NCBI RefSeq assembly: GCF_000143415.4
Contig: NW_003314372.1
Coordinates: 74,609-111,972 of the forward strand
Direction of reading: 5' to 3'
DNA: 37,364 nucleotides
Source: Selaginella moellendorffii
Lineage: Eukaryota > Streptophyta > Lycopodiopsida > Selaginellales > Selaginellaceae
In this document: piece by piece, positions 19,700 to 30,721 of the stretch
Position numbering within the stretch: position 1 is the first letter of the stretch
How the letters are laid out: each line of letters starts with the position of its first letter
Notes under the pieces: generated by a model
Databases searched by the model: none
The model's input: only the letters and a program-made list of their open reading frames with translations
Told to the model about the DNA's origin: nothing
Translations under genes and position numbers: made by a program

Positions 19700-20145
19700 C
19701 ACTAATAATACAATCAAGGCGCTAAAGGTTGATGATGGAAAACTGGTGAAGCTCAAGATCTATCTATAGGGCATTTCCATCCACGCTGTCCAGAGCGACG
19801 AGCTATGGCTGTGACACAGATGCCTTTGTCAGCACCTTGTTGAAGATGGAAGTGCCGTGTTTGACAGGCGTTCATTCCTCCGACTATGATCCAGGCCTAC
19901 CCTGAAACAACGGCGAGCCGCGCATTGTATCCAAGCATCAAACTGTTCCATGACACAGTTGAAAAATCCAGCCTGTCGAACACTCCACGAGCGTCGACAG
20001 CAAACTTGTCAAACTCCGTGCTTTAGAAGATGGCATGGCTATCGCTTTGGAACTCTTCTTTCGGACGGAGCTGAAAGGAGTCACGAGTGCTCATCCTTTC
20101 AACATGGTGACTTGTGGGGCAAACTCTTATTCCTGGTCTCCAGGA
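19700..20145. pseudogene. PPR relic, unit 2 (internally deleted)
   Basis: Retains the minus-strand TTCCATGACACAGTTGAAAAA part (SWNSLMLGY) but then jumps from CACGAGCGTCGACAG to CAAACTTGTCAAACTCC, deleting the VFDRL/KACSLL segment and the plus-strand GAHGLG part. The ALELFF helix region remains at about 20025-20085 on the plus strand. About 190 bp at the left of the relic (the counterpart of 16160-16305) are also missing. Confidence 0.6.
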
Positions 20146-20149
20146 AATG

Positions 20150-20330
20150 ATCGAAGACTCGTCTGGGGAGCCAAACGTTGAAGAACTTGACGAGGTAAGG
20201 AACACTTCTTAGTTTTCTCCTCTTCAGAAATGGATTGCCCTTGTTGTCACAGATCTACAGAGATTGTGATACTAGGGTTCTCAAGGCGGCTTCTCACGGA
20301 GGAGGCAACCACTGTCACTTCACTTTTAGA
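20150..20330 (+). pseudogene. Decayed coiled-coil exons 3-4, unit 2
   Basis: GACTCGTCTGGGGAGCCAAACGTTGAAGAACTTGACGAGGTAAGG keeps a closer match to the parent exon-3 end and donor than unit 1 does. It continues to CACAGATCTACAGAGATTGTGATAC at the exon-4 start. Confidence 0.7.
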
Positions 20331-21171
20331 TATTCTATGTTTAAAGTTCCGATTGCAATCTACTTGCCAACATTTATGAGGAGCTCAGAGGAATTTCCAG
20401 AACTCAAGATTATGTTATGTTAGAATACACACCAAAATATTGCTTAATTTGTTTATGTTAACTTATCTACTTTAGAGGTGGATATATTCTAAGTATATGC
20501 TCTCTAGATCCATATTTCTTGCTCCTTGTTCTCTCATTCTCTTCTTCAGTTGTCCCAGTATGCCTCCAGCAAGACCCTCTAAAAAACATGTATGAGTGAC
20601 AAGTAGGAACAATTGTAATAGCATAACTAGCAATTTAGTGGCTAGCTTTGTTGTCAGTCCACAAGAGACCCCGATAGTGCGGGTACCAATCTTCCCTTTT
20701 GTTATCAACAATATAAAAGCACTAAAGATCGTGATTGCTTTTGGAAAGTTTGATCTCCTTGAAAAAAGAGTAGTTTAGTTTTATTGGCTCCTAACCGCTC
20801 AGTCTTCGCTTGCCGAAATTCCTCTCAGATCGCTTATTTTACTTTTGGATAAAGTTCAAAATCAGAGAACTAGAATGGATCACCAAAGATTTCTTACAGT
20901 TAGAAGGAAGCAGAGTAGCTCCGGTCCTTGCCCTCAGGCTGACCAGGTAGAAGATTTGATGTGCCTGGCAAATGCTGGCAGTGTGCTCCAGCAATCCATC
21001 TAGCATGGTGGTGCTTGAGGACAGGCGGCAGAAATGCCTGACGATGAGGGTGTTCTAGTCAGTCCTACAAACCAGTCATGGAGAATCCTGGGGTGAGAAA
21101 TTTGGTCAGATGCCCATGTTCAGCAAAACCTCCTAATTTGTATATTTTTAAATGTGTGTTGCATGAATATT
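20331..21171. repeat. Non-coding part of array unit 2
   Basis: Shorter than in unit 1: the CCTATCGTGGTGTTGGTAGG segment is deleted between TTGCTCCTTG-flanking landmarks. It keeps the GTGACAAGTAGGAACAATTG stretch and the GTAGAAGATTTGATGTGCCTGG stretch that unit 1 lacks. Confidence 0.55.
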
Positions 21172-22080
21172 TAGTTTGCTTAGTAATAGTATTATTCCTA
21201 TTGGTTTGCTTCGTGGTAGTGAATATATTTAGAATATACTTAGATACTCTGGGAAACTAATGGCTGTTATTCATTTAAATTAATCATGTATTTATAATTT
21301 ATAAACATTCCTAAACGCTTTCTGGCATATTCTAGTTTATTCTGAAAGTTGATATTTAATCTTGTGTTTATAAATTATAAACATGTTATAATCATAACCT
21401 TTCAATTGATCAATATAATTAAAAAATAATAAGCATTATTATTAAGCAAACCAAGCTTTGCTGCATGCAATGCACAACAAATTTTTGGTTTGCTTAAGCA
21501 AACCTATAGGAGGATTGGGATGGTAATGAATATACCTAGAATATGCTTGAATATTCTAGGATATTCTACCATCTAACAGTTGTTATTTATTTAGATTAAT
21601 CTTGTATTTATAATTTATAAACATGTTTATAATTTATAAACTTTCTTAAACCCCTTCTAGTATATTCTTTTTGATTCTTTCATCTAATGGTTGATATGAA
21701 ATAAGATTAATCTTGTGTTTATAAATTACAAACATACTTATAATTATAAAGTTTATTTGATCAATTGGATTAATAAATAATAATAAAACTACTATTAAGC
21801 AAACCAAGCGTTGCTACATGCAAGGCGTAGCAATTTTTTAATCTAGTTGATCAAATGGAAGTTTATAATTTATAAACACAAGATTAGTCTTATTATATAT
21901 CAACCATTAAATAGTAGAATAAATTAGAATAACTGCTTAGGAAAGTTTATATTTTATAAATGTGTTTATAAATTATAAATTCAAGATTAAATATAAATTA
22001 ATAACAACTGTTAAATGGTAGAATATCCCAGAAAATTCAAGTATATTCTAGATATTATCATTACCCTTACTTAAGAAAAC
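21172..22080. mobile_element. MITE-like element, unit 2-3 boundary, with a related insert
   Basis: Same element as at 18242-18800 but about 350 bp longer because a second family member sits inside it (listed separately). The right end reads CTTACTTAAGAAAACC, one step away from the perfect TTAAGCAAACC of unit 1. Confidence 0.65.
21487..21838. mobile_element. Nested MITE-like element
   Basis: Inserted between ACAAATTTTT and AATCTAGTTGATC, which are contiguous in units 1 and 3. It starts with the palindrome GGTTTGCTTAAGCAAACC and ends ACTATTAAGCAAACCAAGCGTTGC...GTAGCAA. A T-run is present at both joints. A similar element lies at 35335-35655. Confidence 0.6.
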
Positions 22081-22140
22081 CAAAAATTCTGAAAAAATTG
22101 GCAACTATGTATAAGGGCTTTTGAGAAAAATTTCCATGAA

Positions 22141-22902
22141 TCAGCAAGCTTGTATTTCTGGCAGGTCTGCCAGAAATCCCTCAATATCAAGAAACACATT
22201 ATTGAATTCTTGAGGTTGCCCCCAGCAATTGGTTTGCACATCTCCACGTTGAACCCCACCAACAAACTCCTGACTAACTTGATCAGCAAACACTCCATCG
22301 CCAAGCTCGCTAGTTTGAGCAAACACTTCTTGCACACAATCACCAACAGGCCCTTGACCCAAGGCTGGCAGAAGCTCCCAACAACTGTTTTGATCAAAAG
22401 CCTCGTGAGATAAAGGTTGGGCACAATCGCCAACACCATAACCTTGCTCCCAATAAATAGTTTGATCAAAACCCGCAACACAATCACCCATAACTTGAGA
22501 TGATTCGCCTACAAATTCTTCCTGGACGACTGGAGCGATCTTGTCTACCCCATGGCTCTTTAAAGTTCTCTTATTTCCACCGGTGGGCGATAGCGATACG
22601 TCCCTTACCTTGCCACCTTGTGTCCATTTTCCCTTGCACGACCTACAAATATAGCGCGGCTGGTCGCGCTTGCCAGTACTCTTCTCGTTGTTGTAGTAAT
22701 CGAACCGCGTGTTGTAAGATTGGCACCTTGGGCACTGGTACACGTTGTCGGGAAGGTCGTGGTGCTCCCACACGCCGTACAAGTTTTGATCCCTCACCTC
22801 TTGGGCCGTGAGCTTGCAAGCCCTCTCGCTTCTCAGTCGACGCTTCTTTGTCGGCACCATGATACCGTCGTCTTCTCTACTTCTCTTGCTTGCTCTCGCC
22901 AT
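22141..22902 (-). CDS. Divergent Dof-type zinc-finger protein, array copy 3 (253 aa)
   Basis: Intact and intronless. The N-terminal half is the same as copy 1 through the finger (QPRYICRSC, GGKVRDVSLS), but the C-terminal half has the single 28-residue unit with QEFVGGVQRGDVQTNCWG and NNVFLDIEG. It looks like a close sister of copy 1 before the 28-residue expansion. Stop TGA follows IQAC as in the other copies. Confidence 0.9.
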   Translation of the reverse strand: MARASKRSREDDGIMVPTKKRRLRSERACKLTAQEVRDQNLYGVWEHHDLPDNVYQCPRCQSYNTRFDYYNNEKSTGKRDQPRYICRSCKGKWTQGGKVRDVSLSPTGGNKRTLKSHGVDKIAPVVQEEFVGESSQVMGDCVAGFDQTIYWEQGYGVGDCAQPLSHEAFDQNSCWELLPALGQGPVGDCVQEVFAQTSELGDGVFADQVSQEFVGGVQRGDVQTNCWGQPQEFNNVFLDIEGFLADLPEIQAC

Positions 22903-22975
22903 AGCTCGTACGATCCTAAAGGACTTGACCTTATTTATTTATATATGCACTAAAGTAAAGGCTGGGTTAGCTTAA
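22903..22975 (-). promoter_or_regulatory. Dof copy 3 promoter block
   Basis: TATA-like box and AAAG cores as in copy 1; the upstream sequence also follows copy 1 for several hundred bases (TCCTGTGCGCTTTAAGG and beyond), so units 1 and 3 share a longer promoter region than units 2 and 5. Confidence 0.45.
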
Positions 22976-23021
22976 ACAGCGTAGCTTCCCACTAATCCTG
23001 TGCGCTTTAAGGTAAGAATAT

Positions 23022-23790
23022 CAGTCGAAAGATGGATGGATATGCGGCATCCACATCGCAGCGGGCAAGAAGGAAAGAGTCTGTCGAGAAGCCAGGCATG
23101 CGCAAGTATTCTCATCACAATGTATGGCAAATGGTTTGGCTGTAAATACAATCAAGGCGCTAAAGGTTGATGATGGAAAACTGGTGAAGCTCAAGATCTA
23201 TCTATAGGCATTTCCATCCACGCTGTCCAGAGCGACGAGCTGTGGCTGTGACACAGATGCCTTTGTCAGCACCTTGTTGAAGATGGAAGTGCCGTGTTTG
23301 ACAGGCGTTCATTCCTCCGACTATGATCCAGGCCTACACTGAAAAAACGGCGAACCACGCATTGTATCCAAGCATCAAACTGTTCCATGACACAGTTGAA
23401 AAATCCAGCCTGTCGAACACTCCACGAGCATCCACACTCGGCACAGGCTCGGCACACATGCGAATCAAAACCGCTCGGATTTTCACCGACTCAAACTTGA
23501 TCACGCGTTTCTTCTCAGTCGCATCATCCAGTACGCTATCTTCTTCGGTTGCCAGGAGGGAGCAGGCCTTCAACGCAGCCACAATCGTTCGAGGATGGCT
23601 GACAGTAAATAGTTCTCATGCGTGAAAACAAATGGAGAGCGGAGCGCACGGGCTTGGTTCTCGAGTGGAGCTGTTTCCATTCATGAAACGATCCGGGGTT
23701 TTCTCACCTTTGTGGCTGCGTTGAAAGCTTGCGCTAGTTTGGATAAGCAAACTTGTTGAAAGGAGTTACGAGTGCTCGTCCTTTCAACAT
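23022..23790. pseudogene. PPR relic, unit 3
   Basis: Same split arrangement as unit 1: minus-strand KACSLL...VFDRLDFSTVSWNSLMLGY at 23334-23582, plus-strand GAHGLGSRVELFPFMKRSGV-like reading at 23650-23705. Part of the following ALELFF region is deleted (GCAAACTTG runs straight into TTGAAAGGAGTTACGAG). Confidence 0.65.
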
Positions 23791-23835
23791 GGTGACTTGT
23801 GAGGCAAACTCTTATTCCTGCTCTCCAGGAAATGA

Positions 23836-24012
23836 TCGAAGACTCGTCTGGGGAGCCAAACGTAGAAGAACTTGACGAGGTAAGAAAAACTTCTTAGTTT
23901 TCTCCTCTTGAGAAGTGGATTTCCCTTGTTGTCACAGATCTGCAGAGATTGTGATACTAGGGTTCTCAAGGTGGCTTCTCACCGAGGAGGCAACCACTGT
24001 CGCTTCACTTTT
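23836..24012 (+). pseudogene. Decayed coiled-coil exons 3-4, unit 3
   Basis: GAAGACTCGTCTGGGGAGCC through GACGAGGTAAG and CACAGATCTGCAGAGATTGTG; the same relic as in units 1, 2 and 4 with private changes. Confidence 0.7.
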
Positions 24013-25081
24013 AGATATTCTATGTTTAAAGTTCCGATTGCAATCTACTTGCCACAGAGGAATTTCGGGAACTCAAGATTATGCTATGTTAGAATATACT
24101 CAAACCACAAACCAAAATATTGCTTAATTTGTTTATGTTAACTTATCTACTTTAGAGGTGGATATATTCTAAGTATATGCTCTCTAGATCCATATTCTCC
24201 CATATGACCTAAAAAACATGAGAGTGTTGTTGTAGCTCCCCTATCGTGGTGTTGGTAGGGACAGGGCAAAAGTTGTACTACTGGTAGAAGTTACACATTC
24301 CAAGTCTGGATGCCGTTACATTCTAGGGTGATGAGTTTATTTTCAATGTTCTTGCTCCTTGTTCTCATTCTCTTTTTCAGTTGTCCCAGTGGTCTCCAAG
24401 ACCCTCTAAAAACATGTATTAGTGACAAGTAGGAACAATTGTAATAGCATAACTAGCATTTTAGTGATTAGCTTTGTTGTCAGTCCAAGTGTGTCTGATA
24501 GTGCGGGTACTTGCACCAATCTTCCCTTTTGTTATCAAAACAACATTATAAAAACACTAAAGGTCGTGATTGCTTTTGAAAGTTTGATCTCCTTGAAAAA
24601 AGAGAAGTTTAGTTTTTTTGGCTCCTAACCGCTCAGTCTTCGCTTGCCGAAATTCCTCTCAGATCGCTTATTTTACTTTTGGATAAAGTTCAAAATCGGA
24701 GAACTAGAATGGATCACCAAAGATTTCTTACAGTTAGAAGGAAGCAGAGTAGCTCCCGTCCTTGCCCTCAGGCTGACCAGGTGGAAGATTTGATAGTGTG
24801 CTCCAGCAATCCATCTAGCATGGTGGTGCTTGAGGACAGGCGGCAGAAATGCCTGACGACGAGGGTGTTCTACTCAGTCCCAAACCAGTCATGGAGAATC
24901 CTGGGGTGAGAAATTTGGTCCTCGAGATGCCCATGTTCAGCAAAAACTCCTGGTTTGTGTCATTCTCCCCTTCGTCATGACCCAGCCACATATGGCAGTT
25001 TCAAGAAGCTAAACAAGCCTCATATGAAGGGAGTCCAAAGCTAATTTGTATATTTTTATATGTGTGTTGCATGCATAATAT
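24013..25081. repeat. Non-coding part of array unit 3
   Basis: Carries an extra stretch of about 80 bp (24955-25040, GTCATTCTCCCCTTCGTCATG onward) not seen in the other units. The other landmarks are as in unit 1. No gene is recognised. Confidence 0.5.
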
Positions 25082-25643
25082 TTAGTTTGCTTAATAATAG
25101 TACTATTTCTATTTACTGGTTGGTAGTGAATATACTTAGAATATACTTGGATACTCTGGGATATTTTACTTTCTAATGGTTGTTATTCATTTAAATTAAT
25201 TATGTACTTATAATTTATAAACATTCCTAAACAATTTCTAGCATATTCTAGTTTGTTCTGAAAGTTGATATTTAATCTTGTGTTTATAAATTATAAACAT
25301 GTTATAATCATAACCTTCCAATTGATCAATATAATTAATAAATAATAAGCACTATTATTAAGCAAACCAAGCTTTGCTGCATGCAATGCACAACAAATTT
25401 TTAATCTAGTTGATCAAGTGGAAGTTTATAACTTATAAACACAAGATTAATCTTATTATATATCAACCATTAAATAGTAGAATAAATTAGAATAACTGCT
25501 TAGGAAAGTTTGTAACTTATAAATGTGTTTATAAATTATAAATTCAAGATTAAATATAAATTAATAACAACTGTTAAATTGTAGAATATCCCAGAAAATT
25601 CAAGTATATTCTAGATATATTCATTACCCTTACTTAAGAAAAC
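25082..25643. mobile_element. MITE-like element, unit 3-4 boundary
   Basis: Left end TTTAGTTTGCTTAATAATAG, right end CTTACTTAAGAAAACC, same internal mirrored phrases as at 18242-18800 and no nested insert. It ends about 60 bp from the stop of Dof copy 4. Confidence 0.65.
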
Positions 25644-25703
25644 CAAAAATTCTGAAAAAATTAGCAACTATATATAAGGGCTTTTGACAAAAATTTCCAT
25701 AAA

Positions 25704-26465
25704 TCAGCAAGCTTGTATTTCTGGCAGGTCTGCCAGAAATCCCTCAATATCAAGAAACACATCATTGAATTCTTGAGGTTGCCCACAGCAATTGGTTTGC
25801 ACATCTCCACCTTGAACCCCACCAACAAACTCTTGACTAACTTGATCAGCAAACACTCCATCGCCAAGCTCGCTAGTTTGAGCAAACACTTCTTGCACAC
25901 AATCACCAACAGGCCCTTGACCCAAGCCTGGCAGAAGCTCCCAATAACTGTTTTGATCAAAAGCCTCGTGAGATAAACGTTGGGCACAATCACCAACACC
26001 ATAACCTTGCTCCCAATAAATAGTTTGATCAAAACCCGCAGCATAATCACCCATAACTTGAGATGATTCGCCTACAAATTCTTCCTGGACGACTGGAGCG
26101 ATCTTGTCTCCCCCATGGCTCTTTAAAGTTCTCTTATTTCCACCGGTGGGCGATAGCGATACGTCCCTTACCTTGCTACCTTGTGTCCATTTTCCCTTGC
26201 ACGACCTACAAGCGTAGCGCGGCTGGTCGCGCTTGCCAGTACTCTTCTCGTTGTTGTAGTAATCGAACCGCGTGTTGTAAGATTGGCACCTTGGGCACTG
26301 GTACACGTTGTCCGGAAGGTCGTGGTGCTCCCACACGCCGTACAAGTTTTGATCCCTCACCTCTTGGGCCGTGAGCTTGCAAGCCCTCTCGCTTCTCAGT
26401 CGACGCTTCTTTGTCGGCACCATGATACCGTCGTCTTCTCTACTTCTCTTGCTTGCTCTCGCCAT
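25704..26465 (-). CDS. Divergent Dof-type zinc-finger protein, array copy 4 (253 aa)
   Basis: Intact and intronless. Private changes are KWTQGSKVRD (Ser for the second Gly after the finger), MGDYAAGFDQ (Tyr for Cys) and NCCGQPQE (Cys for Trp). The finger has YACRSC, as in copies 2, 5 and 6. All four zinc-ligand Cys and the conserved C-terminal peptide are kept. The Gly to Ser change is in a conserved Dof stretch and might weaken DNA contact; this is an inference. Confidence 0.9.
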   Translation of the reverse strand: MARASKRSREDDGIMVPTKKRRLRSERACKLTAQEVRDQNLYGVWEHHDLPDNVYQCPRCQSYNTRFDYYNNEKSTGKRDQPRYACRSCKGKWTQGSKVRDVSLSPTGGNKRTLKSHGGDKIAPVVQEEFVGESSQVMGDYAAGFDQTIYWEQGYGVGDCAQRLSHEAFDQNSYWELLPGLGQGPVGDCVQEVFAQTSELGDGVFADQVSQEFVGGVQGGDVQTNCCGQPQEFNDVFLDIEGFLADLPEIQAC

Positions 26466-26540
26466 AGCCCGTACGATCCTAAAGGACTTGACCTTATTTA
26501 TTTATATATGCACTAAAGTAAAGGCTGGGTTAGCTTAAAC
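26466..26540 (-). promoter_or_regulatory. Dof copy 4 promoter block
   Basis: Same box and AAAG cores. The base just upstream of the start region differs (plus GCCATAGCCCGTACG instead of GCCATAGCTCGTACG). Confidence 0.4.
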
Positions 26541-26579
26541 AGCGTATATTCCCACTAATCCTGGACGGTTTAAGGTAAG

Positions 26580-27435
26580 AATATCAGTCGAAAGATGGAT
26601 GGATATGCGGCATCCACATCGCAGCGCGCAAGAAGAAAAGAGTCTGTCGAGAAGCCAGGCATGCGCAAGTATTCTCATCACAATGTATGGCAAATGGTTT
26701 GGCTGTAAATACAATCAAGGCGCTAAAGGTTGATGATGGAAAACTGGTGAAGCTCAAGATCAATCTATAGGCATTTCCATCCACGCTGTCCAGAGCGACG
26801 AGCTGTGGCTGTGACACAGATGCCTTTGTCAGCACCTTGTTGAAGATGGAAGTGCCGTGTTTGACAGGCGTTCATTCCTCCGACTATGATCCAGGCCTAC
26901 ACTGAAAAAACGGCGAGCCACGCATTGTATCCAAGCATCAAACTGTTCCATGACACAGTTAAAAAATCCAGCCTGTCGAACACTCCACGAGCGTCCACAC
27001 TCGGCACTCGGCACGGGCTCGGCACACATGCGAATCAAAACCGCTCGGATTTTCACCGACTCAAACTTGATCACGCGTTTCTTCTCAGTCGCATCATCCA
27101 GTACGCTATCTTCTTCGGTTGCCAGGAGGGAGCAGGCCTTCAACGTAGCCACAATCGTTCGAGGATGGCTGACAGTAAATAGTTCTCATGCGTGAAAACA
27201 AATTGAGAGCGGAGCGCACGGGCTTGGTTCTCGAGTGGAGCTGTTTCCATTCATGGAACGATCCGGGGTTTTCTCACCTTTGTGGCTGCGTTGAAAGCTT
27301 GCGCTAGTTTGGATAGGCAAACTTGTCAAACTCCGTGCTTTAGAAGATGGCATGGCTATCGCTTTGGAACTCTTCTTTCGGATGGAGCTGAAAGGTGTCA
27401 CGAGTGCTCATCCTCTCAACATGGTGACTTGTGAG
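26580..27435. pseudogene. PPR relic, unit 4
   Basis: Most complete of the split relics: minus-strand reading through 26829-27152 and plus-strand GAHGLGSRVELFPFMERSGV then ALELFFRMELKGVTSAHPL at 27350-27420. A CGGCACT duplication near 27000 shifts the minus-strand frame relative to units 1 and 3. Confidence 0.65.
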
Positions 27436-27467
27436 GCAAACTCTTATTCCTGGTCTCCAGGAAATGA

Positions 27468-27648
27468 TCGAAGACTCGTCTGGCGGAGCCAAACATAGAA
27501 GAACTTGACGAGGTAAGAAACACTTCTTAGTTTTCTCCTCTTGAGAAATGGATTTCCCTTGTTGTCACAGATCTACAGAGATTGTGATACTAGGGTTCTC
27601 AAGGCGGCTTCTCACAGAGGAGGCAACCACTGTCGCTTCACTTTTAGA
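27468..27648 (+). pseudogene. Decayed coiled-coil exons 3-4, unit 4
   Basis: Nearly the same as unit 1 (GGCGGAGCCAAACATAGAAG), which groups units 1 and 4 for this segment, while units 2 and 3 share GGGGAGCC. Confidence 0.7.
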
Positions 27649-28697
27649 TATTATGTTTTGTGCTTTTAATTACATGTACTTGCCAACATTTATGGAATTT
27701 CGGGAACTCAAGATTATGTTATGTTAGAATATACTCAAACCACAAACCAAAATAGCTTAATTTGATCGGCGGGCCCCACGACGGGATATGTTATGTTATG
27801 TTATCTACTTTAGAGGTTATGCTCTCTAGATCCATATTCTCCCAAATGACCTAAAAAACATGAGCAAGGTGGTGGCACAGAATATGCCGCGGTATCAGAC
27901 ATTCTTTATACCTCCACCTTCCCGTTTTTTAAAGTAGCTGTAGCTCCCCTATCGTGGTGTTGGTAGGGACAGGGCAAAAGTATGTTGTACTACTGGTAGA
28001 AGTCACACATTCCAAGTCTGGATGCCGTCAATTACATTCTAGGGTGATGAGTTTATTCTCAATGTTCTTGCTCCTTGTTCTCTCATTCTCTTCTTCAGTT
28101 GTCCCAGTGGCCTCATGCCTCTAGCATCTAAAAACATGTATTAGTGACAAGTAGGAACAATTGTAATAGCATAACTAACATTTTAGTGACTAGCTTTGTT
28201 GTCAGTCCACAAGAGACCCTGATAGTGCGGGTACTTGCACCAATCTTACATTATAAAAGCACTAAAGGTCGTGATTGCTTTTGGAAAGTTTGATCTCCTT
28301 GAAAAAAGAATAGTTTAGTTTTTTTGGCTCCTAACCAGTCTTCGCTTGCCGAAATTCCTCTCAGATTGCTTATTTTACTTTTGGATAAAGTTCAAAATCG
28401 GAGAACTAGAATGGATCACCAAAGATTTCTTACAGTTAGAAGGAAGCAGAGAAGCTCCGGTCCTTGCCCTCAGGCTGACCAGGTAGAAGATTTGATGTGC
28501 CTGGCAAATGCTGGCAGTGTGCTCCAGCAATCCATCTAGCATGGTGATGCTTGAGAACAGGTGGCAGAAATGCCTGACGACAAGGGTGTTCTAGTCAATC
28601 CTACAAACCAGTCATGAAGAATCCTGGGGTGAGAAATTTTGCCCATGTTCAGCAAAAACTCCTAATTTGTATATTTTTAAAATGTGTGTGCAATATT
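27649..28697. repeat. Non-coding part of array unit 4
   Basis: Closest to unit 1, sharing the GGGCCCCACGACGGGATATG phrase and the GCCGCGGTATCAGACATTC stretch found in no other unit. The 28324-28539 open frame corresponds to 17874-18077 but ends differently; I do not call it a gene. Confidence 0.55.
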
Positions 28698-29412
28698 TAG
28701 TTTGCTTAATAATAGTATTATTTCTATTTATTGGTTTGCTTAGTGGTAGTGAATATACTTAGAATATACTTGGATACTCTGGGATATTCTACTATCTAAT
28801 GGTTGTTATTCATTTAAATTAATCATGTATTTATAATTTATAAACATTCCTAAACACTTTCTAGCATATTTTAGTTTCTTCTGAAAGTTGATATTTAATC
28901 TTGTGTTTATGAATTATAAACATGTTATAATCATAAAATTGATCAATATAATTAATGAATAATAAGCACTATTATTAAGCAAACCAAGCTTTGCTGCATG
29001 CAATGCACAGCAAATTTTTAATCTAGTTGATCAAATGGAAGTTTATAATTTATAAACACAAGATTAATCTTATTATATATCAACCATTAAATAGTAGAAC
29101 AATTGATCAATATAATTAAAAAATAATAAGCATTATTATTAAGCAAACCAAGCTTTGCTGCATGCAATGCACAACAAATTTTTAATATAGTTGATCAAAT
29201 GGAAGTTTAAAATTTATAAACACAAGATTAGTCTTATTATATATCAACCATTAAATAGTAGAATAAATTAGAATAACTTTATATTTTATAAATGTGTTTA
29301 TAAATTATAAATTCAAGATTAAATATAAATTAATAACAACTGTTAAATGGTAGAATATCCCAGAAAATTCAAGTATATTCTAGATATATTCATTACCCTT
29401 ACTTAAGAAAAC
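28698..29412. mobile_element. MITE-like element, unit 4-5 boundary, internally duplicated
   Basis: Same family and ends as the others. It contains a 164-bp tandem duplication: AATTGATCAATATAATTAA... starting at 28937 recurs at 29101, including GCAAACCAAGCTTTGCTGCA. The second copy resembles the unit 2 element (AAAAAATAATAAGCATTATT) and the first resembles unit 1 (AATGAATAATAAGCACTATT), so it is probably a recombinant join. Confidence 0.65.
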
Positions 29413-29472
29413 CAAAAATTCTGAAAAAATTGGCAACTATATATAAGAGCTTTTGACAAAAATTTCCATGAA

Positions 29473-30225
29473 TCAGCAAGCTTGTATTTCTGGCAGGTCT
29501 GCCAGAAATCCCTCAATATCAAGAAACACATCATTGAATTCTTGAGGTTGCCCCCAGCAATTGGTTTGCACATCTCCACGTTGAACCTCACCAACAAACT
29601 CCTGACTAACTTGATCAGCAAACACTCCATCGCCAAGCTCGCTAGCTTGAGCAAACACTTCTTGCACACAATCACCAACAGGTCCTTGACCCAAGGCTGG
29701 CAGAAGCTCCCAACAACTGTTTTGATCAAAAGCCTCAGGTTGGGCACAATCACCAACACCATAACCTTGCTCCCAATAAATAGATTGATCAAAACCCACA
29801 ACACAATTACCCATAACTTGAGATAATTCGCCTACAAATTCTTCCTGGACGACTGGAGTGATCTTGTCTCCCCCATGGCTCTTTGAAGTTCTCTTATTTC
29901 CACCAGTGGGCGATAGCGATACGTTCCTTACCTTGCCACCTTGTGTCCATTTTCCCTTGCACGACCTACAAGCGTAGCGCGGCTGGTCGCGCTTGCCAGT
30001 ACTCTTCTCGTTGTTGTAGTAATCGAACCGCGTGTTGTAAGATTGGCACCTTGGGCACTGGTACACGTTGTCCGGAAGGTCGTGGTGCTCCCACATGCCG
30101 TACAAGTTTTGATCCCTCACCTCTTGGGCCGTGAGCTTGCAGGCCCTCTCGCTTCTCAGTCGACGCTTCTTTGTCAGCACCATGATACCATCGTCTTCTC
30201 TACTTCTCTTGCTTGCTCTCGCCAT
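29473..30225 (-). CDS. Divergent Dof-type zinc-finger protein, array copy 5 (250 aa)
   Basis: Intact and intronless. Private changes are LYGMWEHH, KVRNVSLS, KITPVVQE and FAQASELG. Three residues (LSH) before EAFDQ are deleted, giving CAQPEAFDQ. The finger has YACRSC and all four Cys. The stop is directly followed by the shared 3' sequence leading to the element ending at 29412. Confidence 0.9.
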   Translation of the reverse strand: MARASKRSREDDGIMVLTKKRRLRSERACKLTAQEVRDQNLYGMWEHHDLPDNVYQCPRCQSYNTRFDYYNNEKSTGKRDQPRYACRSCKGKWTQGGKVRNVSLSPTGGNKRTSKSHGGDKITPVVQEEFVGELSQVMGNCVVGFDQSIYWEQGYGVGDCAQPEAFDQNSCWELLPALGQGPVGDCVQEVFAQASELGDGVFADQVSQEFVGEVQRGDVQTNCWGQPQEFNDVFLDIEGFLADLPEIQAC

Positions 30226-30300
30226 AGCTCGTACGATCCTAAAGGACTTGACCTTATTTATTTATATATGCACTAAAGTAAAGGCTGGGTTAGCTTAAAA
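30226..30300 (-). promoter_or_regulatory. Dof copy 5 promoter block
   Basis: Same box and AAAG cores. Beyond TTAAAAAGCGTAGATTCCCAC it follows copy 2, including the same deletion, so units 2 and 5 share an upstream history. Confidence 0.4.
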
Positions 30301-30721
30301 AGCGTAGATTCCCACTAATAATACAATCAAGGCGCTAAAGGTTGATGATGGAAAACTGGTGAAGCTCAAGATCAATCTATAGGCATTTCCATCCACGCTG
30401 TCCAGAGCGACGAGCTGTGGCTGTGACACAGATGCCTTTGTCAGCACCTTGTTGAAGATGGAAGTGCCGTGTTTGACAGGCGTTCATTCCTCCGACTATG
30501 ATCCAGGCCTACACTGAAAAAACGGCGAGCCGCACATTGTATCCAAGCATCAAACTGTTCCATGACACAGTCGAAAAATCCAGCCTGTCGAACACTCCAC
30601 GAGCGTCCACACTCGGCACGGGCTCGGCACACACGCGAATCAAAACCGCTCGGATTTTCACCGACTCAAACTTGACCACGCGTTTCTTCTCAGTCGCATC
30701 ATCCAGTACGCTATCTTCTTC
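30301..30721 (-). pseudogene. PPR relic, unit 5, cut by the coiled-coil duplication
   Basis: Minus-strand FDRLDFSTVSWNSLMLGY part is present, then the relic stops at ACGCTATCTTCTT (30709-30721) where coiled-coil coding sequence begins. The plus-strand PPR half and the exon 3-4 relic found in units 1-4 are absent, replaced by the long duplicated segment. Confidence 0.65.
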
